A DNA stretch of 64,000 nt from Anthropogastromicrobium sp050944455. GTDB taxonomy: Bacteria > Bacillota > Clostridia > Lachnospirales > Lachnospiraceae. Under the pieces are notes generated by a model. The model had not been told where the DNA came from and did no database searches. It worked only from the letters and a program-made list of their open reading frames with translations. The stretch spans positions 20,367 to 84,366 of the forward strand of contig JBMNRC010000013.1 of the NCBI GenBank assembly GCA_050944455.1, read 5' to 3'. Shown in pieces: positions 42,167 to 51,900 of the stretch (within the stretch, counting starts at the first letter, position 1; the number at the start of each line of letters is the position of its first letter). The position numbers and the translations under genes are program-made.

Positions 42167-43228
42167 TTAAAATTTGCCGATCGCCGCGCCCTGCCCGTCG
42201 AACAGCAGAATGGAATTATCGCGGGCGGTCAGGTAAAGCGGCGTTCCCTTGCGGATCTGCATGTCGGAGTGAACCAGCAGGCGGCATTCGTTGGAACCCA
42301 TCGGGAAGCGGATCTGCAGCTCGCGGCCCGTCATGCGCACGCGGGACGCTTCCGTGCGGAACGCGCCGGGCAGAACGTCCGGCTGCAGGCTGACGTTGAA
42401 CGACTCGGGGCGGACGCCCGCCTTGTAGGAGCCGTCCGGGACATTGCAGTTTTCGCGCAGGACGTTCCCGGCCGCGATGATCGTGCCGTTCTTCACCTCC
42501 GCGTCGAAAATGTTGATCTCGGGGGTTCCGAGGAAGGAAGCGACGAACAGGTTGCACGGATTGAGGTACATCTTCTGCGGGATCTCGTACTGCTGCAGAA
42601 CACCCCTGTCGATCACGGCGATCTTGTCGGAGATGCTCATGGCCTCCTCCTGGTCGTGGGTGACAAAGATCGTTGTGATGTGGACCTCCTGCTGGATGCG
42701 GCGGATTTCTTCCCTGGTCTCCACGCGGAGCTTCGCGTCCAGGTTGGACAGCGGCTCGTCCAGAAGCAGGACCTCGGGCTTTTTCACCAGCGCGCGGGCG
42801 ATCGCGACACGCTGCTGCTGGCCGCCCGAAAGAGCCTTCGGCTTGCGGTCAAGCAGGTTTTCCAGATGGACCATCTCCGCCATCTCGCGGGCGCGCTTTC
42901 TCGCCTCTTCCTTGGGCACTTTTCGGTTGATCAGCGGGAACATGATGTTGTCCTCGACGGTCATGTGCGGATACAGCGCGTAGTTCTGGAAAACCAGGCC
43001 GACTTCGCGGTCCTCCGGCGCGACTTTCGTGACGTTTTTGTCGCCGAACCAGACACTGCCCGCCGTCGGATCCGTCAGGCCGGCGATCATGAAAAGCGTG
43101 GTGCTTTTCCCGCAGCCGGACGGCCCCAGCAGGCCTACCAGGTCGCCGTCTTTGATGGACAGAGTCAGGTTGTCCACCGCCTTGAAGTTTCCGTAAGCTT
43201 TTGTGAGATTTTCAATACGGATTTCCAT
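42167..43228 (-). CDS. MsmK/MalK-type sugar ABC transporter ATPase
   Basis: 353 residues from the ATG at 43228 (GGGGGAGGC site). Walker A GPSGCGKST near 38-46, Q-loop VFQNYALYPHMTV, signature LSGGQQQR, Walker B VLLLDEPLSNLDAKLR and H-loop THDQEEAMSIS are all intact. The C-terminal 110 residues form the TOBE/OB regulatory region of MalK-type ATPases. It heads the operon and may also serve the LplABC-type importers at 1-2765 and 12892-16610, which have no ATPase gene of their own here. That sharing is known for MsmX/MsmK but is inference in this case. Confidence 0.93.
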   Translation of the reverse strand: MEIRIENLTKAYGNFKAVDNLTLSIKDGDLVGLLGPSGCGKSTTLFMIAGLTDPTAGSVWFGDKNVTKVAPEDREVGLVFQNYALYPHMTVEDNIMFPLINRKVPKEEARKRAREMAEMVHLENLLDRKPKALSGGQQQRVAIARALVKKPEVLLLDEPLSNLDAKLRVETREEIRRIQQEVHITTIFVTHDQEEAMSISDKIAVIDRGVLQQYEIPQKMYLNPCNLFVASFLGTPEINIFDAEVKNGTIIAAGNVLRENCNVPDGSYKAGVRPESFNVSLQPDVLPGAFRTEASRVRMTGRELQIRFPMGSNECRLLVHSDMQIRKGTPLYLTARDNSILLFDGQGAAIGKF

Positions 43229-43656
43229 ATGCCTCCCCCTGCTGCCGATACCTGAGATATCCGCAGCCTGTGTCCGCGCCGTTCCGCGGTTTTGTCTGCA
43301 ATACCGTTTCCGGACGCCGGGTCTTCGCGGCAGGTCGTCTCTCCGCTCCCCGTTCCGGACAAGCAATGACCCCGGATCCCATCGAAAAGGAATCCGGGGT
43401 CTCCACCTGAAAGTATATTACCCGTTCGTTTGGATTTCAAGAATGGATTGCGGCCTGTCCGGCCGCCCGAGGCAAATGTTTCGCGGGGTTTTCGCAAAGA
43501 TCAGGTAAAATCCGCGCGGCGCCGCGGCGGAAGGATCCGTGGAACGGTGCTGATCTATTATTCCATTATGATTCCGTGCGCCCGGTTCATCAGATAAACC
43601 GGAGGCGTCGCAGTGAAGAAACCACAGGACGCAGGGGAAAATCATCCGCGGAATAA
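43229..43656. other. Gap upstream of msmK-type gene
   Basis: A ten-base-arm hairpin (43368-43377 with 43392-43401) lies here; neither strand has a U-run after it. It may terminate the EamA transcript weakly. I see no clear promoter for the operon downstream. Confidence 0.4.
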
Positions 43657-44610
43657 TCAGCCTGTCTCTTCGCCGCTCTCCTCCTCCCGGATTTCCGCCG
43701 GGTCAGCGCTCTTGGCGACCACGACCGCGGCCGCGGCCAGAACCAGGACGATTCCCACATACTGGACCGTCGTCAGCACCTCGTGATAGAGCAGACGGCT
43801 GACCACCACGGCGGCCACCGGCTCCGACATCGCGAGGATGCCCGCCCGGCTGTTCTCCAGATGCATCATGCCCCGGTTGTAAAGGTTCATCGGCAGGATG
43901 GTGCAGGCGATGATCAGCGCCAGGATCGGAAGAACTGCGTTCACGTTGGCAAGCCGTTCGAAATACTCCGGCTGTCCGACGATGATCAGCGTGCTGACGC
44001 CGCCGCAGACATTCGTCCAGAAAGTGATCTGCTCCGGCGTATAGTCCTTTTTGAGCGCGAACCGGCTGAAAACGCTGTAAAGCGAATAACCGAACGCGGA
44101 GCCCAGGCCGCAGAGCAGGGCCCGCCCCGAAATCGCCTCGCCGGAGCCCAGGCCGCCGCACAGAAGAAAGACGCCGGCCAGCGTCAGACCCAGGGACAGT
44201 CCTTTCCAGCGCGTCAGCTTTTCGTGAAAGAGCAGCACGGAGAGAATCATCACAAAAGTAGGGCTGATATAGAGCAGAACCGCCGCCACCGACAGCGAAC
44301 TCAGGCGCATGCACTGAAAATAGCACCAGTTGAAGCACACAAAGCTCAGGATCCCGGTTCCCATGAACATCCACAGGTCCCTGAGCCGGATGCGGAAGAT
44401 GCTGCGGTCAGTAAACAGCGCGATAAAGCCGAACACGATCGCCGCCCCGAACAGGCGGAGGGAAACGACTTCCATCGCCGTAAAGCCGGAAGATTCCAGC
44501 ATCCGGTTGAAGATGCCGACGAGGCCGTACAGCGCGCCGCCGGTCAGCACACAGATGCTGCCGCCGATCCGGCCCCTGATTTTTTTACCGAGCTTTCCTG
44601 ACTCTTCCAT
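43657..44610 (-). CDS. EamA/DMT family transporter
   Basis: 317 residues from the ATG at 44610. Ten hydrophobic segments form two EamA repeats of five helices each (second repeat from about residue 165). Motifs such as GGALYGLVGIFNRML and NWCYFQCMRLSSLSVAAVLLYISPTFVMILSVL are typical of RhaT/RarD-related exporters. The acidic C-tail (EIREEESGEE) is cytoplasmic. It likely exports an amino acid or other metabolite; the substrate is unknown. It follows tyrS in the same direction after 287 bases of GC-rich DNA with imperfect inverted repeats. Confidence 0.88.
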   Translation of the reverse strand: MEESGKLGKKIRGRIGGSICVLTGGALYGLVGIFNRMLESSGFTAMEVVSLRLFGAAIVFGFIALFTDRSIFRIRLRDLWMFMGTGILSFVCFNWCYFQCMRLSSLSVAAVLLYISPTFVMILSVLLFHEKLTRWKGLSLGLTLAGVFLLCGGLGSGEAISGRALLCGLGSAFGYSLYSVFSRFALKKDYTPEQITFWTNVCGGVSTLIIVGQPEYFERLANVNAVLPILALIIACTILPMNLYNRGMMHLENSRAGILAMSEPVAAVVVSRLLYHEVLTTVQYVGIVLVLAAAAVVVAKSADPAEIREEESGEETG

Positions 44611-44897
44611 CCATTCCTCCGCAGACTGCCATCGCAGACATTGCGCGGAAACGTCCCGGGTTTCTGAACACCCGGAACGCCCCCGCGGCTTTTCTGCATT
44701 TTAACACAGCCGCAGGGAAAGCGCTACTGCCGGGAAACCGGCGGCCTGTCCGGCGGCCGGTAAGCCGCCGGGCGCCGCCGGCCGGTATGTCAGCCGGTAT
44801 ACCGCCGGACGCCATCGTCCCGGCCGGGATGATGGAGATAAGCCCCGCGGCCGGCGCCTCCGCCATATCTCCTTCCGGAGTATTCCGCCGGAACGCG

Positions 44898-46139
44898 TCA
44901 GTCTCCGGCAAGAACCTTTTTGTAGTTTTTCTTTCCGCGGCGGAGCACAAGGCCGTCCGCCGGGATATCCTCCGGCGCGTAGGACTGCCGGATGTCGGTC
45001 ACCCTGGCGTCCCCCGCGGTCACGCCGCCCTGCTCGACGGCCCGGCGCGCCTCGGAGCGGGTCTTCGTGAGCTCCGCCTTCACCAGCAGCGCGAGGATAT
45101 CCAGTTTCCCGCCCGGCGCGGCCTCGAAATCCGCCTTCGGGATGGTGACGGACGGCATATCCGCCGCGTTTCCGGCGCTGCCGGTGAAAATGGAACGGGC
45201 GGCCGTCTGCGCCTTGTCGGCTTCTTCTTTGCCGTGGACGAGCTCCGTCAGCTCATGCGCCAGGATTTCCTTGGCCTGGTTGAGCTGGCTGCCCTCCCAC
45301 TTCGCCATCTCGTCGATCTGCTCCAGCGGCAGGAAGGTCAGCATGCGCAGGCACTTGATGACGTCCGCGTCATCGACGTTTCTCCAGTACTGGTAGAAAT
45401 CGTACGGGGAAGTCTTGTCCGGATCCAGCCAGACGGCGCCGCTGGCGGTTTTGCCCATCTTCTTGCCCTCGGAGTTGAGCAGCAGGGTGATCGTCATCGC
45501 GTACGCGTCCTTCCCGAGCTTTTTGCGGATCAGTTCCGTGCCCGCCAGCATGTTGGACCACTGGTCGTCCCCGCCGAACTCCATCTGGCAGCCGTATTTC
45601 TTATACAGCATGTAAAAGTCGTAGCCCTGCATCAGCATGTAGGAGAACTCGAGGAAAGACAGGCCGTTCTCCAGGCGGTTTACATAGCATCTCGCGCGCA
45701 GCATGTCGTTGACGGAAAACTGGGAGCCGATGTCGCGCATGAACTCGAGGAAATTCAGATTGCGGAGCCAGTCGGCGTTGTTGACCATCAGCGCCTTCCC
45801 CTCACTGAAATCGATGAAGCGGGACATCTGCTTTTTGATGCATTCGCAGTTGTGGTCGATCTGCTCCACCGTCATCATCTTTCGCATGTCGGTGCGCCCG
45901 GACGGGTCGCCGATCATGGCGGTTCCGCCGCCGACCAGCGCGATCGGGCGGTTGCCGGCCATCTGCATTCTCTTCATCAGGCACATGGCCATGAAATGGC
46001 CGACGTGCAGGCTGTCCGCCGTCGGGTCGAACCCGATGTAAAAAGTCGCCTTTCCGTTGTTGACGAGATCCCTGATCTTGTCATCGTCCGTCACCTGGGC
46101 CAGAAGCCCCCTGGCCTTCAGTTCTTCGTATACTCCCAT
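44898..46139 (-). CDS. tyrS: Tyrosyl-tRNA synthetase
   Basis: 413 residues from the ATG at 46139; family N-terminus MGVYEELKARGLLAQ fits. Class I motifs are present: HVGH (HIGH) in DSLHVGHFMA near 44-47 and KMGKT (KMSKS) near 228. Tyrosine-pocket motifs GDDQWSNM and SYMLMQGYD are normal. A C-terminal S4 RNA-binding domain starts near 345 (KTRSEARRAVEQGGVTAGD). It charges tRNA-Tyr. Expression is controlled by a T-box leader at 46363-46842 with a tyrosine UAC specifier. Confidence 0.97.
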   Translation of the reverse strand: MGVYEELKARGLLAQVTDDDKIRDLVNNGKATFYIGFDPTADSLHVGHFMAMCLMKRMQMAGNRPIALVGGGTAMIGDPSGRTDMRKMMTVEQIDHNCECIKKQMSRFIDFSEGKALMVNNADWLRNLNFLEFMRDIGSQFSVNDMLRARCYVNRLENGLSFLEFSYMLMQGYDFYMLYKKYGCQMEFGGDDQWSNMLAGTELIRKKLGKDAYAMTITLLLNSEGKKMGKTASGAVWLDPDKTSPYDFYQYWRNVDDADVIKCLRMLTFLPLEQIDEMAKWEGSQLNQAKEILAHELTELVHGKEEADKAQTAARSIFTGSAGNAADMPSVTIPKADFEAAPGGKLDILALLVKAELTKTRSEARRAVEQGGVTAGDARVTDIRQSYAPEDIPADGLVLRRGKKNYKKVLAGD

Positions 46140-46362
46140 GTTCTCCTCCTTCGGAATGCTGCCGGCGCGCCGGTTTTCGGTCCGTGGACCCGGCGGGCAG
46201 TCCGCCGCGGCAGAAAACTTCTTCCGCCTGTCTGCCCGTCTCCGTCCGTTCCGCCCCGTCCGTCCCAGTCCGCCCGTTCCGGTCCGTCCGTTCGGGTCCG
46301 CCCGCGTTTTCACCGCGAAATTTCCCCATTTCAGCCGGAGCCAGGCGCGCTGAAGCCGTCAG
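46140..46362. other. Spacer between T-box terminator and tyrS
   Basis: A 220-base GC-rich spacer containing a low-complexity run built from GTCCG and CCGTTC words (about 46237-46305). No gene or further control element is seen. Confidence 0.4.
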
Positions 46363-46842
46363 AAAAGCCCCCTCCTGTCCTTTCTTTATCAAAAAGGACG
46401 GGAGGGGGCTGACAATCCCGTGGTACCACCTTTTTTCGCCTGCGGCTCGCGCACACAGGCCTCATGAGTACACCGGCTTTCCTTCGGAAATAAGGTTTAA
46501 GCCCCGGCACGCGCCTGCACGCGGGAATCTTCCATCAATCGCGAATTTCGATTCCGCTGCCTTTCTGCGTACCCTGGCCCGACGCCTTCTCTCACTGCGG
46601 GAAAAGTTCGGGATACTCCGACGCGGTAACGGGCGCCGCCCGCCGCAGCCTACCGGGCAGAGACAGCGCCCGCGGCCTGAGCTTCCGGCACAATTCTGCC
46701 TGGCGCTTAAGCCCTGTTTCGCTGTCCGTCTTTGGGTGCGGAGCTCCGGGATGTATTCGGGTTCAGGGTGCGCGCGCCTCTCACCTGCCGGCAGCTCTCT
46801 GTGCGCCTTTCTGAACCTTACTGGTTCCCTTCACAGCTGATA
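46363..46842 (-). promoter_or_regulatory. T-box leader of tyrS with UAC specifier
   Basis: Reading the minus strand from about 46842: a Stem I region with AGAGAG and GGTGAGAGG motifs (around 46770-46800), then a specifier loop with GAATACATC where UAC (46755-46753) is a tyrosine codon. The T-box sequence AGGTGGTACCACGG lies at 46418-46431; GGTGG pairs with the uncharged tRNA end. The terminator stem is at 46367-46409 with UUUU at 46363-46366. The order and motifs match T-box riboswitches, which continue transcription when tRNA-Tyr is uncharged. Confidence 0.95.
46367..46409 (-). terminator. T-box terminator hairpin
   Basis: GCCCCCTCC with its following GTCCTTT (46367-46383) pairs with AAAGGAC and GGGAGGGGGC (up to 46409), one bulge inside. 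On the minus strand it is followed by UUUUCUGACGG. The antiterminator alternative uses the T-box bases at 46418-46431. Confidence 0.9.
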
Positions 46843-46848
46843 GAAATT

Positions 46849-46877
46849 TTTATATCATACCGGTTTTGCTCTGTCAA
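46849..46877 (-). promoter_or_regulatory. Promoter of the T-box/tyrS transcript
   Basis: A perfect TTGACA (46872-46877) and TATAAA (46849-46854) are spaced by 17 bases. Transcription should start near 46842, giving a leader of about 700 bases before the tyrS ATG. Confidence 0.85.
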
Positions 46878-47044
46878 GCGGTGCGGGGCGGCCCGCAAAG
46901 ACGGACTGCTGGCAGAAGCGGCAGCGTGAAAACGGGCCGCGCCGGCCGGCGGATATGCTATAGCAAGGCCGGCCGGTGCACAGGCAGGCGGCTGGCAGAA
47001 GGAGGCGCGCAGGGCGGTCCCGCCGCCTTGCGCGCCGTTAAAGC

Positions 47045-47072
47045 GGGGCGGCCGGCAGATGCCGGCCGCCCC
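47045..47072 (-). terminator. Terminator of the GH3 operon
   Basis: GGGGCGGCCGGCA (47045-47057) pairs perfectly with TGCCGGCCGCCCC (47060-47072). The minus strand continues GCTTTAACGG, a short U-run. The gap from 46878 to here is repetitive GC-rich DNA with no gene seen. Confidence 0.65.
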
Positions 47073-47134
47073 TCGCTTCAGCTTTCCGCTGTCCGTATGC
47101 CCGGCGGATTATTCCGCAGGGCCGCGTCAGCCGG

Positions 47135-48415
47135 TCAGCCGTTGGAGGAATGCCCGAGGTCCATCTCGGTGCTCAGGTCATAGGACATATCGATGGTGCC
47201 GTCATCGTTCTCATGCCATGCGCCTTCGATGGACGAGGCGTTCATGTAGGAGTACTGCTTGTTCATCGGATCGATGCCCAGGTTGATCTCCGGGGTTTCC
47301 ACCTTGAAGGTTCCGTCCTCGCAAAAATGAACGGTGCCGGTGAATTCGGTGATCTCCTCGTTGTCGCGGGTCGTGGTGATCGCGGATCCGTCGTCAAAGG
47401 CGGCGGTGTAAGTGAAGGTATAAAGATCGCCTTCCTCCGTGTCGGTCGGCTCCGCGGTGTACTGCAGATATTTCGTGACCGGCCCGGTATCCTCTGTCTG
47501 CTGCTGCGCTCCGGGGAAACCGAACATCCCGTTGTTCTTCTCCGTATATCTCCACTCGCCGATGCTTCCGCCTTCCTCGGGGTCAAAGCCGTACGCCGCG
47601 TACGGATAATCCGCGTAGCTGTACACATGGCTGTATTCGTAGTCCTCGGAAGCCGTGTTCATGTCGGCGTCGCATTCCGCGGAACCGAGGTCGACGTCAA
47701 ACGTGCTGTTGGTCACATGCCCGGAGTCGAAATTCACGGTCAGCGACAGGTCATAGGTCTGGTCGCCCTCCGCGCCTTCCACCGCATACATCGAGGTTCC
47801 GGAATCCATCTCCACCGTGGAGCTCAGGTCACCGGCCGTGATGTCCATGGTCAGCGGATAGCTGGTGGACGCGTAGTCAGAGCTGTTGTTCCACACGACG
47901 CTCAGCGTCTGGCTGAAGCAGTCCCAGTACCACGAGAACTCCGGCTCAACGACCTCGCCGCTCTTCACGATCTGAACTTTGTTGTCCGCGGAAGACTGTT
48001 TCAGGTTCTCCTCCTCGTAGCTCGGGTAGGCGACCACGGCAACGTCATAAGTGCCGAACGGATATCCGAGGTCCGCGATGCTTCCGGTGATCGTTCCTTC
48101 GCCGGTCAGGGATCCGGTGGACCATCCGTAGATGGATTCGCCTTCGTTGTACACGTAAACGACGTAGTAATCCGCGTTGTCTACCGTATCAAAGCTGTAA
48201 TTGCCGTCATTGTCCACCGTGAAGTTCGCCGGGGAATCGAGAGCCGTGCGGCTGTCGCTGCTCCCGCTGTTCTCATTCAGGCGGGAACTTACCTGGGAGA
48301 AAAATTCCGCGGTGTTGCTTCTGACCGTGGTTTTTCCGGCCGCCGCGCCGACAATCAGGGCTGCCGCCGCGATGACGCAGAAGACGACGGGTTTCATCTT
48401 GCTTGTCTTTGTCAT
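47135..48415 (-). CDS. Anchored extracytoplasmic protein of unknown function
   Basis: 426 residues from the ATG at 48415 behind a GGGGGTAACGG site. A single N-terminal hydrophobic segment (8-27) is a membrane anchor or signal peptide. Residues 60-150 look like a fibronectin type III or similar beta-sandwich (ANFTVDNDGNYSFDTVDNADYYVVYVYN, GTYDVAVVAYPS, split here). The rest is acidic, rich in Tyr, Asp, Thr and Gly, with no motif I recognise. It is the third gene after the GH3 protein and a four-helix protein, and its start is six bases from the latter's stop. It may be the surface partner of the GH3 enzyme. Confidence 0.75.
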   Translation of the reverse strand: MTKTSKMKPVVFCVIAAAALIVGAAAGKTTVRSNTAEFFSQVSSRLNENSGSSDSRTALDSPANFTVDNDGNYSFDTVDNADYYVVYVYNEGESIYGWSTGSLTGEGTITGSIADLGYPFGTYDVAVVAYPSYEEENLKQSSADNKVQIVKSGEVVEPEFSWYWDCFSQTLSVVWNNSSDYASTSYPLTMDITAGDLSSTVEMDSGTSMYAVEGAEGDQTYDLSLTVNFDSGHVTNSTFDVDLGSAECDADMNTASEDYEYSHVYSYADYPYAAYGFDPEEGGSIGEWRYTEKNNGMFGFPGAQQQTEDTGPVTKYLQYTAEPTDTEEGDLYTFTYTAAFDDGSAITTTRDNEEITEFTGTVHFCEDGTFKVETPEINLGIDPMNKQYSYMNASSIEGAWHENDDGTIDMSYDLSTEMDLGHSSNG

Positions 48416-48420
48416 TTCCG

Positions 48421-48831
48421 TTACCCCCTCACCGAAACTCTGCGGGTGCCGAAGCAGGACACGATGCCCGCCAGGATTGCCGCCAGGACAACCGCCATCT
48501 GGACGATTACGCGGGTGATGCCGCCCTGGGAGCCGTACATATCGAAGTTGCCGTACCAGTCGGCCCATACCGGATAGCTGTTCAGGAAGAACAGGCCGAG
48601 GCCGACGGACATCAGCACAGTCCCGAGCAGGTTGAGCCAGGACGCCCAGCGTCCGCCCTCCCTGGCGTACAGGAAGAAACTCACCGCCGCGACAAGATCG
48701 CAGGCGAGGACAAAAGTATCAAAGTAAACGTGGAACTGGATTCCGTAAATCACAAACAGGACAGCCGCGGCACAGCTGACCGCGCAAGCAGCCAGGGCCA
48801 TGACGGTGCTGAAATTCATTTTCGTTTTCAT
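48421..48831 (-). CDS. Four-helix membrane protein of unknown function
   Basis: 136 residues from the ATG at 48831 behind GAAAGGAAACC. Four hydrophobic segments at about 8-28, 35-54, 65-83 and 105-126. No enzymatic motif or family is recognised. It lies between the GH3 gene and the anchored beta-sandwich protein with tight spacing at the 3' side, so the three are probably made together. Confidence 0.75.
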   Translation of the reverse strand: MKTKMNFSTVMALAACAVSCAAAVLFVIYGIQFHVYFDTFVLACDLVAAVSFFLYAREGGRWASWLNLLGTVLMSVGLGLFFLNSYPVWADWYGNFDMYGSQGGITRVIVQMAVVLAAILAGIVSCFGTRRVSVRG

Positions 48832-48911
48832 TCTGGTTTCCTTTCGCTGATGATCAGTGCTGAACGGGAGAACGGTCGTTGCCGGTCCGCGTTTCAGCAG
48901 CCTCCGCTGCC

Positions 48912-51900
48912 TCAGTTATCTTTGGCGTTTTTATTCTTCTTCACGATATCCGCTTTCTCCGCCTCTCCGGCGGTTTCCGCGGGCCCGCCGCTCTTCGCGG
49001 CGCCTCCGTTCCGCGGGGCGTCCTGAGTTTTCACGGCTTCAGACGTCTCCGCGGCTTTCGGCATGTCCGCAGCGTCAGCGTTCATGGTTTTCGCGGTCTT
49101 CGCTTCCACCTTCCTGAACGACCTGTATTTTTCAGGATTTTTCAGGATGGCGAGGATCAGGAACAGGATCGTGAGGATGGCCAGCGCAAGGTCCACGCCC
49201 ATCAGCGCTTTCTCCCATGTCGGGACGATATGGGTGATCGTGACGTCTCCGCTCAGCGAGTTCATTCTCCAGCCGTGCAGCATGACGTTCAGGTTGTCCT
49301 TTGCCGCCCTGCGCAGCGCCTGAAGCACATATCCGCTGTGGTAGTACTCGCTCCCGGTATCTTCCGTGAGCTCCTCCAGCAGGATCTTGGCCGTATTTCC
49401 GTTGGAGTCGCAGCAGCTGTAATCCATGCCGGAAACGATTTCCTCGACGGCGTTGTTGAAGTATCCGAGGTCGACGTATCCGTCGGAAGTGACGTGGCCT
49501 TCGAAGCCCCACTCTTCGCGCAGAACGGTGATGTTCATCGCGTAGTTGTTCTTCGCCAGCATGGTTCCCTGGCGGTTCAGCGCGTTCATCGTGCTCATCG
49601 CGCTGCCCTGGAATCCGCCTTCAAACGCCCTGAGGTAGATCTCGCGCAGCGCCTGCTCGGTCATGAACGAGGTAAGGCCCTGGCGGTGGGTTTCCTGGTC
49701 GTTGGTCGTGAAGTGCTTCGCGCACAGCGTGCCGCCGACTTCCTGCACAGCCTGCGCTTCCACATAGCCTACCAGGTAGTCGAGGTTGGCGTCCTCGGAA
49801 TAGTACTGCCCGGTGCGGCCCAGGAACGGTGTGCGGTGCATGTTGGCGGAACCCCACCACACCTCATCGTAATCGTTGAGCTGCATCGTCACGCCTTCAA
49901 GCTCGCCTCTCTTCGCGACAAGCTCGGTGTTCCAGGTGCGGGTGGTCGTCGGATGGCTCGGCCATCTCACGGAACCGCCGGCCTGGTAATCGTCGTCCGT
50001 TCTTCTCATGCCGGCGACGCCCAGGCGATCAACCGCCTGCACGTTCATGTTGTCGGTGATGAGGTTCGCCATCTCCTCGATCGTGAATTCGTCGAGGAAC
50101 TTGTCCCAGGTTTCGTCATCGTCGAAATCGACGCCGATCATGTCGGAGAGAACGATGCCGTTGTCAGCTCCCTGCGTGAAGGAGTCGTAGTCCGGCTGGT
50201 CCTCCGGGATCGTCACCACGGTGTCGCCGTAGTTGGATACGGAGCTGATGATCGCGTCGCTCGCGGTGAGCTGCACCTGCTCCGGGAAAGTGCCTTCCCA
50301 GTCGGAGCGGGTCATATAGGTAAAGTCGTAAGTTACGGAATCGTCGCTGTAATAATTCAGGTCCGTGAAATCGAACTGGTTGGTGACCTCAACGCCCGTG
50401 TACGGGGAGTTTTTGTAGGAATCCGTATGCAGCTCCGCCTGATTCCAGGTGTAGACGTTGTCCGCGCTGCCGTCGGCGGATTCATTATTGTTTCCCACCG
50501 CGGTCATGCCGTCCGCGGAAGAATATCCCTTCGCGGCCAGGATGTTGTTGAGCGCGTCGTGGGCGTTCTTGCCGACGGACAGGTAGTAATCGCCGGAGGA
50601 GAGGATGTAGCCTTTCGCGGCGTACTGGTCATAGGAAGCCAGGAAGTACCGCGGAACGGATACCGTGACCGTCTCGCTGTCTCCCGCGGCGAGCTCCTGC
50701 GTCTTCGCGAAGCCCATCAGGCTGACGGAAGCCTTCTCGACGAGATTCTCCTTTTCGTAGTCTCCGTACGGGGTCTGCGCGTAAACTTCCACGACGTCCT
50801 TGCCGGAGACGTCCCCGGTGTTGGTCACCTTCACCGTCACCGTGTAGCTGTCATCCTCCTCGTCAAACGTGACGTCCTGGAGTTCCTCGGTGAAAGTGGT
50901 GTAGGATGAGCCGTAGCCGAACGGGTAGTTGACTTCGTCCGCGTAGTTCCATCCGCTTCCGGTGGAGGAACCCGCCTCGCCCGAAGCGCTGCCCTGCCCG
51001 AGGACGGTGTCCTCGTATCTGGTTTCGTAGTACTTGTATCCTACGTAGATACCCTCCGCGTAGATGTTGTACCAGATGATCTGGTCGCCGTCGGAGGAAT
51101 TGACCAGCGGGTTGGCGTCGATCACGTCCTGCGCGTTGGTGTAGGACAGCGTGCCTTCGTGGCCGGCGTAAACCGAGGCCGGCGCCGACGTCGAATTCGC
51201 CGCGATGGTGTCGACCAGGCGGCCGGACGGATTGACGTCGCCGGACAGCACGTTCACGAGTCCGTTCACGCCGTAAGCACCTTCGCTGCCTGCCCAGACA
51301 GCCGCGTCCACATCGTACTCCTCCAGGAAATTCATCTCGATGGAGAAGTCTCCGGCGATCAGCACGATAATCCTGTCAAAAACGCCCTTGTCCTTCTCAT
51401 CCTTCAGATAGGAGATCAGGTCTTCCTCCTCCGCGGAGAGATCGAGGTATCTTCTCGGAGATCCGTCGTCATAGGTCTCGTCCTGGGAGTACTGGTAAAG
51501 GTCGGAACCTTCGCCGGTCTGGCGTCCGAACACGACAACCGCCGCGTCCCCGTATTCGGAGAATTCGGATTCCTTCGCCGTGTAGGTATCCAGGCTGTTC
51601 TCAAGGCCCGCGGAAGATCCGTCACCGGACGTCACGCCGGTTCCCATGCCGGGTCCGAACCCGCCGCTGTCCCCGGAGCTCTCGACCGTCGCCGCGTCAT
51701 ACACGTTGTCGGCGCCGAACTCATCCTGCATAGCCTCGATGAAGGTCATCGCCGTCATCCGGCTGTCGGTCGTGGTGCTGTAGATCACGGAGTCGGTCGC
51801 CGCTTTTCCGAAAATGGCGATTTTCGCGTCATGCGCCAGCGGAAGCGCGCCGTCGTCGTTCTTCAGAAGCACCGCGCTCTCCTCGCCGATCTGCTGGATC

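Noticed and set aside
48879..50909. A 676-codon plus-strand frame opposite the GH3 gene
   Set aside because: Antisense shadow of the barrel domain; composition is that of a complementary frame.
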